From Micractinium sp. NFX-FRZ (lineage: Eukaryota > Chlorophyta > Trebouxiophyceae > Chlorellales > Chlorellaceae), in assembly GCA_029339195.1 (NCBI GenBank), contig JAPTJF010000118.1, forward strand, positions 1 through 64,000: 64,000 nt of DNA, given 5' to 3'. Positions 23,101-33,400 of the stretch are shown piece after piece (the first letter of the stretch is position 1; the number at the start of each line of letters is the position of its first letter). The notes beneath the pieces were generated by a model. It ran no database searches, was not told the origin of the DNA, and saw only the letters and a list, made by a program, of their open reading frames with translations. Position numbers and translations under genes: made by a program.

Positions 23101-26100
23101 CGATACAGACCTCTGCTTTCCAGCCTGCACGGAGGATACTGCTCTGCCAGCTCCCCTCCCCCCCAAACTGACGGCCCCTGCCTCATTCAGCCCGCTCGCC
23201 TGAATGCGGGGGTGCAGCAGCTCTGCCCCCACAGCAAACTGGCAGGCCCCAGGCGCGGCGGCCGCGGCGGCCGCCTCCGCCTTGGACAGCGCAGACTTGA
23301 GGGCAGCGCTGGAGCAGCGTGGCTGCGCGAGCGCCTCGTCCAGCCGAGCAGCCGCCTCCACCGCGGCTCCCTGCGGCCAGGCGGTCGGGCGGATGCAGGG
23401 CGGGGAGGTGGGCATGGCGACGCGAGACGGCGCTAGGGCGCAGTGCAGGCGGGCGGCAGGGCACCGCTGGGGAGCGCTGGGGACGCAGCAGAGGGCACAG
23501 GGATGCGAGCCCCCTGCTCGCCGCTTATCCCATGTGCCAGCCGCCCGTATGCCGCCCGCCCCGCAAGGCCTTCCTCTCCCTGCCTTGTCACTGCCACCCC
23601 CGTTGGCACCTGTGGTACCCCACCTGTCGCCTGCCACCTGTCGCCCGCCACCTGTCGCCTGCCACCTGTCGCCCTCACCTGCGCCTGCAGCTCCTTGAGC
23701 ACCCGCTTGGCCTTGGCCACCCCAATGTTGGCCTGCCGCGCCTCCTCAGTCGCCTCCTCCAGCTTCTGCACCCGCGAGTCCAGCTCCTCCCAAAACGCGG
23801 CTGCGGGAGAGGCAACGTGAAAGGGGTAGGTAGAGGAAATCAGGCGGACGCGAATGGGAATGGGAGCAGAACTTGGGAGTGGAGCTCCTCCCACCCCCAA
23901 AAAACCGGCTGCAGGAGAGGCAGGGCGGAGAGGAGCAGAAAGGGGGAGGGGAGGGCGCACGGGCGGACGCACAGAGAGGGGCGATGGTCGGCAACACAAA
24001 GACAGGGGTCAGAGGCGTGCCCCGTCAAACAGGAGTGCGGACAGAGGGGCTGAAAGAGGGGCTGACAGCTGCGCCCCCAAACACACATCGCATGTTGACT
24101 GGGCACGCGACTGACCTGCGTTGATGTTGGGCGGCGCCCCAGGCTTGTGGCTGAGCAGTGCCCTGGTGGCAGGGCCCGACATGCTCTCCACAGCAGAATC
24201 AAACTGGGCCTGCTGGGAGGGCAGCGGGCGGGCCGGGAGGCAGCACATGAGCAGGCGGCCCGCACATTGCAGCAGCTGCAGTGCCGGCTGCAGCAGCACG
24301 GACCTGCGCCAGCTGACAGCTGGCAGCCAATCATGGCACGGCACGGCACGGCAGCATACACCACCCTCCCAGCAGCACAGCCGGCTCTGAGCCCTTCCCT
24401 GCAGCGCCCCTCTGAGCGCCCACCACTCCATCGCCCCTCCCCTGCCCCGCACCTGCGCCTCGGCCCGCTTTGTCCACCGCTCCCGCAGCGCCCGCGCCTG
24501 CTCCACTTCCGCCTGCAGCGAGGCGTAGCGCTCGGCGGCGCGCACCGCATCCGCTAGCTCAGCTAGATTCATGCCGCCGCTGCAGGGGAAAGTGAGGAAG
24601 ATATGGAAACAGACGGGATGGAAAGTCAGGACGGAGAGCCAAAGGGGAGGGCGTGAAGCCGGGGAGCAAGGGGGAGGCTGGGCGGTCCGTCAGCCAGGGA
24701 GCTGGCAAACTCCACGCCTCGCCTCCCGGCATGTGCAGAGCAACAAAAACCTGTTGGCAGCAGGGGCATGCAAGCCAGCGGCGGCAGCACCCCCTACCTG
24801 CGGGGTTGCAGCAGGTCCCTCAGGCGGTCGCCCGCGCTGATCTCAGACTGCAGGTTGCGTGCCACCGCCTCAGCCACCCGCACAATGTGCTCTGCAGGGA
24901 GTGGGGGCAGCACGTTCAGGTGAGCAGCAGCCAGGGCGACGGCAGTGGTGCCAGGGAACGGACGGGCAGGAGCAGGCAGGCAGCGGCAAGGAGGAGCACG
25001 GAAAGGGAGGCACAAGAGGGACGGGCAACGCGGTGTATTGCTTGCTGGTGCACCAGTTTGGCACACGCATGCGCGCAAGAATGGAGATCAGGAGCCTCTT
25101 CCAGGAAAACCAGTGAACCGTTTGCTGCCAGCCAGTCTATGCTGGGTTCGAACACACAGCAACTTGTATGCATGTTGCCAGCGTTTGAAGACTGGGCAGC
25201 ACACCTGAGGCGTGCGGCCGGGCAGCCGCCAGTGCTGCCAAGAGCTGCCGCACAACATCCCGCCCCACGGGCCGCTGCAGCGTAGGCACCCCTGCGGCAG
25301 GTAGGCAGGCGGGGCGAGCCAAGTGGGAGGGGGACACAAGCGGCGTGGGCGGAGCAGGGCAGCAGAGCAAAGAGAAAGGGCAGCGGCAAGAGGGACACCC
25401 CCCAAATAACGGAGCTGCTCCAGGCAGCGTCCGCACCTGGCGCTGCCCCCGCCCATGACACGCGTGCAGCACCATGCACCGGGCAGGCTCTCCCACCCAG
25501 CCCGCACACACCCGCCAGCCCTTGAGGGCGGGGGCAAGGCAGGGTGCTTGCCTGTGGTGGGGTCGACGTTCACCGCCTGCGGCAGCGCCTCCGCCAGCGG
25601 CTGCAGCGGCAGCAGGGGCGCCCCCTGCAGCGCCTCCAGGAGCAGGAGGTCGGCGGAGGATGCGCGGCACCAGCCCTCCAGGCAGTGCAGGTCCAGGGAA
25701 TCGTCCTCTCCCAGCCCTGCCGTCATGCCCAGCTGGCGCAGCCGCTCCCACTCCTGAGGAAGCGGTGGGGGGTGGGAGCAGAGGGACGAGTGCAGGGGAG
25801 AAAAGGGCGTCAGCAGCAGCGGCGGCGGCATTGGAGGCGGGCGCAAGACGCTGCGGAGAATGGGGAGGCGGCTGGGCGGCCGCAATGGCGAGTAGGACCG
25901 ACAGTGCATGAACAAGAGGGCGGGCACGTGGGCGGGCAGTACGGGGAGACAGGCGGGCATGCCACACCTGCAGGCACTGCTGCGCGCGCCAGATGCCGGC
26001 GCGTGTTGCCGAGTGCCGCACGTCTGTCTGCAGCAGCAGCACCGCTTTGCAGTGCACCAGGCGTGCCATGGCCGCCCCCACTCTGGCCACCCGCTCCTCC

Positions 26101-29100
26101 TCGCCGCGGGAGAGGTCAGGGGAGGCCAGCAGCGCTGCCACCTGCTTCTGCCCGCTCGCCACCGCGTGCATCGCCAGCGCCGCACAGCCGGTGCAGCTGC
26201 ACGCCCTGCAGGCAGGCCGGCGATCGTGTGAGCGTGCAGGCAACACTAGTGCTGAGCAGGGTTCCCAGTAAGCGGGGTTAGATACAACTCTACAGAGATG
26301 CCGTGGCAGCCAGGATCACCCACACAGCAGCCAGCTCAGCAGCCAGCTCAGCGCAAGCGCCCCCCAGGGCTGCTCACCTAGCCTTCCGCAGCGCCGCCTC
26401 CGCACACCCGCAGTAAATGGCTGCCTGCTCGTCTGGAGGCACGCGGGCAGCAGGCCCGCCGCTGTGCTGCTCGCCAGGTGCCGCTGCCTCGATGAAGCCG
26501 GCAGGGATGCTGCCCGGCCGTAGGTCGAGCTCCTGTTGTTTAAAATGTGGCAAGTGTGGAGGGGGATGGGTACAGTAGCAGTGATGGAGATGATGACAGA
26601 AAACAGGGACATGAGGGTTAAAGAACAGGGAGGAAGAGGGTTCTGAGGAGCCTGGCACGCGTGCTGCGAGGTCGGGCCAGCGGCAGGTGGCCCGCTGCAA
26701 GAGAGATTGCAGCAACGCGCCCCAGCCTGGCTGAGCAATCTTCCCAATGCCTCAACACGCCCCCAAAACACATCTGCCTCACAATGGCATCTTCCCGCCG
26801 CACCTTGAGCAAGTGCACTGCCCGGGAGAAGCAGGCGTATGCATAGTCTTGAGGCCGCTCCTCTCCCCCTGCCGGCTGCACTGCCATGCAGGCATAACTA
26901 GAGTCGGCGCCGCCCAGCTGCGAGGGCGACTGCAAGCCGGTGCCGCTGCCGATGCCGCCGCCGCTTGTTTGTTGGTCTCTTGCATGGGCAAGGCCGCTGC
27001 TGGTTTCGTGCGGGTCTGGCGCCTCGCTTGCCGCCCCCTCCACAGCCGAAGCTCCCCCCCCTCCTCCCCCCGGGCCACCCCCTGTGTCTAGCGCCTGCCG
27101 CCCGCTGGCAGCATTCGTCCGCATCTTGAGCAGGGTTGCCTGCGTCTGCTGCAGCAGCCGCTTACGCCGGGCCTCTGCCCGCCGGCTGGCGTGCTGGGCG
27201 ATGGTGGGGCGGTGCAGCGTGGTGTGGTTGCCCCAGAAGCCCAGCAGGCACAGCAGGCACAGCATGGCCATGCGCAGCCACGCCGACAGACCGCGCCTGC
27301 AGGCAAGCAGGAGCAGGCGCATGGCGAGGTTTCAGGTGTGAGTACAGTGCCCGCACGTGCCTCGATATTAGGCCCACCCACCCCTCACGACTTGCCCTGC
27401 GCAGCAGCCCCACAGTGCTGCCCCCGCTCTGCCATGGCCCGCACACCTCCTGCTCTGCCGCCGCCTGCGCATAGACTGCCCCCTTGCTGCGCCACCTCCC
27501 CGGCCAACCACCACTACCCCACGCACCCAAACTGCACGATGCAGCGGCGCAGTATGAGGGTGCGGGCCAGGCGGGAGCGGCACTCCCATGCCTCCTGGTC
27601 ACGCGCCCCCATGCAGCGGCACGACAGCTTGCCGTTGCCCAGGCAGCGGTCGCCGCACACCGGCACCACCTCGAGAGGCAACTCGCCTGCAGCCATGAAG
27701 TACGCATCAAAACAAGCCGCATGGGAGGCAGGGTGGTGGGCCTTGCTGGATGCACCAGTGCCAGGCCGCATGCTTGCTGGGCAGAGCGGTGCCCAGGCAT
27801 CCAAACGCAAGAACAGCAAGCCTGCCTGCCTGCCTGCCTGCACACCCATCTGCCGGCCTGCTGTGGTTGCGCGCCGTGCCCTACACGCAGCGGTGATTCC
27901 CAAACACTGCCGCTTTTACCAGTACGCCGCTCGGCCCCCACCGTCAACCCGCTGCTTCACCCCCGCATGCTGCCGCCCCATGGTATTGGCACTACTGGGC
28001 AGTGCAGCTCCCAGCGCCCTGCCCCTCCAGCCCCACCCACCGGCAGCATTGGGCAGCAGCGGGTCGGCGCCACACAGCAGCAGGTGGTCTACTTGTGCCG
28101 GGTTCCCACGGATGGCGGCACAGTGCAGCGGCGTGGCACCATCCAACAGGGCTGCCACCGTCTCACGAGTCACCGCCCCCGGCTCCCCCAGCAGCAAACC
28201 CTCGTGGTCCATAGCACCGCCAGCTGGCGACAGCTTGATCATGGGAGGCAGGCTCTCCTGGTGCTGCTCCCTGCACAGAGCCGGGGGCAGGTGCAGGCGC
28301 ACACATGTGGGTTGCAAGCCGAGGGAGGCCAGCAGGAGCAGCAGGAGCAGCATGCCAACTCTAGCTGAGCACAGCGCAAACGCGGCCCGCCTGCAAGCCG
28401 GCGCAGGCAAGCGGCCCAATGTCAGGCAGACTACCCCAGAAGCAGCGGCCGCAGTGGCAGGCAGGCTACCCCAGAGGCAGGCAGGCCAGCAGGCGCTTGC
28501 CTGTAGAGGAAGGCCATCACGCAATCCATGAGGGCAGGGTCCAGCCGTGCGTTGACCAGCGCCGCACGCTCGTCCTGGCTCGTCTGCAGCTGCAAGCGGC
28601 GGTTCGGGGGCGGACTGGTGCTGTCGACGGTCAGGCTGGCGGGGGCACAGCACAGCAGGCCAGGCAGTGGGGGCAGCAAGTGTGGGGTGCAAGACGAGCA
28701 ATCCGTCCAGCCTGCACTTCGCTACCACAGCCAGCAGCCCAGCCAGCCAACCCGACCTGCCCTTTCAGTCAGCTGGCAGCCCTCCCAGTCAACCCGACCC
28801 GCACCCCCCAGGCAGCCAACCGCGCGCACCTGCGGCACCGCCAGCTCGCCGCCGCCCTCCTCCCGCTGCGGGCGCAGGTACAGCGGGCCCAGGTCGGCCC
28901 AGGGCACGCACAGCAGGAACTCCAGGAAGCCAGGTGGCGCGTTCATCAGGGTGGCGACCGCCAGGGCGGCAGAGGCCACGGCGCGGGCGGTCTCGGGCGT
29001 GAGTCCACCGGCGGGATCGGCGCCGGGAGGCAGCACCGCGCGCAGCGCTGCGGGGAAGAAGTCATACAGGATACCTGCGCGGGCGGGGCGAGTGGGAGAC

Positions 29101-29890
29101 AGGGTGACAGGAGCAACACAACTTGTAACCTAATTCAGCTGCATGCACATCAGCAGCTGGAGGAACTGCAGGCTTCTGGGCTCTCTGGGGTGGGTGGTCA
29201 AAAGGGTCCAAGAGCGGGCGCTCGCATTAGGCAGACTGCCAAGCACACTTATTGCAGGCTATAAAGTATGGCGGCGCCAGCAACCACGGTGGAGCGCCAG
29301 CATACAGCTGTGCACGCGCCCGCCACCACGCAGCTCCGCTCACGATGGCCAAGCCCACCCGCCCCGCTTATCCCTCGTAACCAGCTGGCACCGCCAACAT
29401 TGCGCACTTGCAAACACAAACTGAGATGTAAACCGGGCAGACCACACATGGCAAGGGGCGAGGAGAAGAGAGGCAGCACCCTGCCCTTCACCCACCCTCT
29501 GTGAGTTCCTTGATTCTCCGATCCTCCCTGTCAATGTGCTGCTGCAGCTTCTGCTGCAATGGCTGCAGCCCGCCACTGCCGCTGCTGCCGCTCCGTGAAC
29601 CCAGGCGGGTGGTGCGCTGCCTGCGATGGGCAACAAGGGATATTGAAGAACGGGGGTATCCGGGCGGGTGGGTTGGCAGCGGCAGCAGCAATGAGCGTCG
29701 TGCAGGCACGCCATCCGCCGGAACAAGCTGCGCACACCACAGACCGGTAACCCCACCTGGTACTGCTGCTGCCACCAGAGTTGGTGCGTGGCGGGGCAAG
29801 GGCAGCCGTGCCGCCGCCGCCGCCGCCGCCGCCGGCAGCGGCGGTGGCAGCGGCGGCGCCCTCCCGGCGGGGCCCTGCAGCCGTCTGCAT
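15435..29890 (-). CDS. Giant ankyrin / coiled-coil / CCCH zinc-finger protein
   Basis: Twenty-nine exons keep one phase and give ~2302 residues: 29890-29757, 29620-29496, 29074-28830, 28589-28501, 28270-28041, 27686-27527, 27296-26804, 26532-26378, 26205-25968, 25753-25552, 25291-25205, 24891-24798, 24579-24453, 24209-24116, 23800-23679, 23370-23200, 22973-22854, 22493-22459, 22146-22034, 21775-21646, 21309-21150, 20875-20705, 20461-19837, 19496-19319, 19019-18914, 18734-18041, 17825-17047, 16809-16248, 15904-15435. An ankyrin repeat (GATPLHCAAIRGNPAQVDHL) lies near residue 245. A Cys-rich stretch with a short hydrophobic run (280-345) follows, then helical hairpins with a GV-x3-EARRLL pattern (about 620-1165). 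An acidic run lies near 1360 and an Arg/Glu helix at 1374-1468. A CCCH finger (CKYFLHGFC, then DACRFAH) spans an intron at about 1949-1967, followed by poly-Q. No function is recognised; RNA binding is inferred from CCCH. Four donors are GC (after exons 4, 10, 16, 21). Confidence 0.72.
17103..17158 (-). repeat. Poly-Gln CAG/CTG repeat just before the CCCH finger
   Basis: A CTG run on the plus strand encodes about ten consecutive Gln in exon 27 of the ankyrin-CCCH gene, shortly before the zinc finger. A second Gln/Ala tract (about 16611-16705) lies just after it in the next exon. Such tracts are usual in GC-rich algal genes and vary in length. Confidence 0.85.
20990..21018 (+). repeat. (GCCT)n tetranucleotide microsatellite
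   Basis: Repeats of CCTG/GCCT in the intron between exons 21 and 22 of the ankyrin-CCCH gene. The same tetramer recurs at many intron sites in this window, for example 21913-22020 and 27825-27842. Confidence 0.8.
21913..22024 (+). repeat. Degenerate (CAGG)n / GGGCAGGC repeat in an intron
   Basis: About 110 bp of CAGG, GGGCAGGC and CAAG units inside the intron between exons 19 and 20 of the ankyrin-CCCH gene. No regular spacer, so not CRISPR-like. Confidence 0.8.
23621..23675 (-). repeat. 14-bp tandem repeat adjoining a donor site
   Basis: Four units of CACCTGTCGCCTGC or a one-base variant (23621, 23635, 23649, 23663) start three bases inside the intron after exon 15 of the ankyrin-CCCH gene. 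On the transcript strand each unit contains ACAG/GTGG, so a ladder of cryptic donors follows the real one at 23678. Confidence 0.85.
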
Positions 29891-30438
29891 GCGCTCCTCT
29901 CAGCAGTGAGTCCTAGATGCAGTCATTCGGGCTGCTCACACTCCTGCTAAGCGAGGGACGAGGGAGGGGCGTGGCTGAGCGGACGGTCGCGACAGTCCTG
30001 ACACCCGTTGGTCGGCTCAATGAACAAATAGATGCTCAGAGGTGATGCACGATCACGATACAGTCCCAAGGCGCTGCCATAGAGCAGCAAGGTGGGGGGA
30101 CACACTGCCTGGCATCGTGTGCGCCAGCGAAAGCTAGAAATATCTCGTTCACATGCGTGGCTCACCCACAACACCGCTAGCTTGCCCTGGGTGTCTTCCG
30201 AGTGGGCAGAACTTGGATGGCGCTTTTTCTCAAGCGTCACGGCCCACAAGCTGCTGCTTGGTGCGAGGTGTGGTCCAGCGATGCCAAAGGCGGTGCGATG
30301 CCAAGGACTTGGCGCTGTTGCCTTGCGCAGCACAGCATGGGCCAGCTGGCAGACAGAAATGGGCGAAGGGCTCTGCAGAGGCCCCCAGCTTGTGGGATCG
30401 TCAACTAGCAATACTAGCCATCAAGGGCCGACCAGTTG
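29891..30438. promoter_or_regulatory. Divergent intergenic region ankyrin-CCCH / DUF2009 genes
   Basis: About 550 bp between two divergent start codons, less GC-rich than its surroundings. No TATA box or known motif is recognised. Confidence 0.45.
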
Positions 30439-33400
30439 ATGGCCGCCCTGCCTCCAGAGAACTCGGGGCTTCTCGGCGTCTCAGGCGTGCTCAGGCATTT
30501 GAAGCGCGTGTTCTCTCTTGGTGGCCAGGATCAACAGGGCACCATGCACGCCCAGCTGGACAGCATCCTGGACGAGGCAACCGATCAAGGGGCTGGCACA
30601 CAGCCTGAAGAGGAGGCCCTGGGTGGCCAGGATGCGGCGCAGAAGCTGTATGGTGCGCGCGAAGAGGGCCGTACAGCGCGCCTGACTGCCGCCAGGGCAA
30701 GTGGCGGCGACAGCGGCGGCAAGGGAGTGGCGGCGGCGCTTGCTGGGCTTCTTCCTTGCACACCCACCCACCCTCCCCTCTGCTGCACATACTGCTACAT
30801 GCTGCACATGCTAAGCTTTTGTGACAAACAGTATTGTACATTTGCGGCCGGCCATCACGCAACCTTCATTTGCCTACCGTCCGCTGCAGAGGAGCACGCG
30901 GCACGACTGCGAGCCGAGGCCGATGCGGAAGCAAATGCTCGGCGACTGATGGTGGCGCAGGCGAGCCTCTTTTTTTCCTATATTGGGGCCTGCTTTGTTG
31001 ATGTTGCAGTGCTGTCAATGGACGTGCTGCTTGCCTGCCAGACGGAGACTGTTGGAGCTTGCTGCGTGTCACGTTTGGCCATGTGCCGCCCTTCTAGGCA
31101 ACTTCACCCAACCCCCATTTGGATCGCTAATGCAGGAGCAATGGAGCGAGTATCTGCAGCAGAAAGATGCGGATGCTTCCGCACTGCTGTCGCGTGCTGA
31201 GGCGCTGCAGCAGCTGCTGGCGCAGCTGGCAGGCGCTGAGCCAGGCGGCGCAGCGGCGGCAGCCGCGGCAGGGCAGCCGGAGGCTGGCGCTGACGGCGGC
31301 GCGGCAGCAGTGGTGGCAGCAGCAGAGGCAGCAAAGCTTGTAGAAGATATAGGTGTGCTTGCCACCGAGGCACGCGCATCTGCCACCCAGCTGCGAGCAG
31401 AGACGGATCGCAGCAAGCGGTCGTCCGCACAGGTGGGTGCTGCGCACAGCTGGCAGTCGGATGCCGGTGGGATGTCCAATCGGGGGTGCTGGGTGCACGC
31501 GTGCAAGGTGAACAAGGCAGGCAGAGTGCAACCAGCGGGCTGGGTTTGGAGCAGGGCAGACAGAGGTGGATGCTGACTCCGCCCTTAGTCCACATGTGGG
31601 TGCCACGTGGCGCAGGCTGACCTGGCGGGTGAAGGGGACACCGACATGAAGCGGCTGCGAGAGGACAGCAGCGGCGGTGGAGACATGGAGGCTGAAGGGG
31701 AGGAGGCGGACAGCAGCGGGGAGCAGCGGCAGCAGCAGCAGCAGCAGCAGCAGGGTTTTATTGGGCCGCAGATGCCGCCGGGCGCCGGCTCAAATGGCGC
31801 GGAGGCGGCGGCAGCGGCAGCGGCGGAGAATGCACACGACACCTTTAGGGAGCGTGCACGCTACATCCCGCTGCGGTGAGCACTGCTGTGTGGGCTCAGG
31901 AGAGAAAGGGTGTGGCGGGCAGGGCACGGCAGTGCCGCAGAGGGAGGGCGGGGAGACGAGGCGGCGCTGGGCGGCAAGGAGGTCTGCACGTCAGTCGTCT
32001 CCTTGCACAGGCCCTGTGGTGTGCGCTCTGCCCCACCCCCACCTGCTACCTTTTCACAGCTCTGGGCGCTGTGCTCTCCATATGCAATCCCCTCCTCCAG
32101 CCCAGGCCGGCACACCCCTGCCTGCTGCCTACCATCCCCCACTCTGACCACTCCGACCCACCCCTGCCCGCTTTCACCACTCCACCCCACCCCCCGTGGC
32201 CCCACCAGGCTCAACATGGATGAGCGCCGGCTGCTGCGCCTGCTGGAGGCGGCGCTGTCGGTGTCCGAATACACAGGTGGGCAGCAGCGTGTGGTTGGGG
32301 TGGGTGCTGTGCGTGCTGTGGTGGGCGAGTGCTCGCAAGTGGGTGCAGGCAGAAGGGAGGGCATGCGGCCCACACTGATTGCGTGCATGCTGGGCAAATG
32401 TATGGCAGGGATGGGTGGCAGACAGTTGAGTGGGTTCTGACCACAACTGCTGCTGCTGCAAGTGACGCCACACCTGCCCCCGCTGCCCTGCCGCCTCTGC
32501 AACCCACCCATCCACCCCCAGAAGAAGAAGAAGATGACAGCCCGAAGGCTTGGGGTTGAGGAAGCCAACAGGAAATCAACCCAAATGCACCAGTCAGCTA
32601 CCATGCAGTAAAGATAAAACCCATCCACCCGCACCACCCGCAGACAAAGTCGATGTGATGGCCTGGCGCAAGAAGACCGGGCGGGTGCATGCCCAGATCC
32701 GGGACATGTGCGCCATCCTGTGCGGCCTCGTGGTGGCGCAGGTGGGCTGCCCGGCTCATTAGTTGGGTGCTGCACACGTTGTGTGGTGTGAGGAGGCCGC
32801 CTGCTGGATGGCCGAGACGGAGACGTGTGTGGCACCCTGGGTGGTCTGGTGGTGGCGCAGGCAGCCCGGCATGATGATGAGGACTTGGCCTGGAACTTTC
32901 CTGGAGGCCGGCTGCACGATGCCTGGCCTGGCGCGCTGCCCTGCCCTGCTGCCGCCCGCCGCACCAAACCGCCTGCACCCCGCCCCCTGCTGCCTCGCCC
33001 GCCTGCTGCCTCGCCACCTGCAGGACTACCGCCGCGGCCAGCAGCTCATCACGGAGCGCAACTTTGCCGACCTGCGCCAGTTCTTCCAGGTGGGTGGGTG
33101 GAGCGGGCGGGTGTTGTGGGAACAGGGGCCCGGGTGGGGGAGGGCAGGGCAAAAGCAGGGGCTGTGTACGTTGTGGGGGAGGAGCACTGCAGGTCCACCA
33201 GGGAAGGGTGAGGTTGGCTGTCTGGTCGAGCGAGGATCTGGCAGGCTCCGCCAGGCTCTGTGCCTGCCCGGCCGGTGCGTCTGACTTGCCCTGCCCTTCA
33301 TTTGAACTGACCTGGTCTCGCCCCTATTCGATGTGCGTGTGTACGTGCAGGACTGCTTTGAGGTGGGGCGACGCCATAAGATCATGAACCCAGAAAAGGT

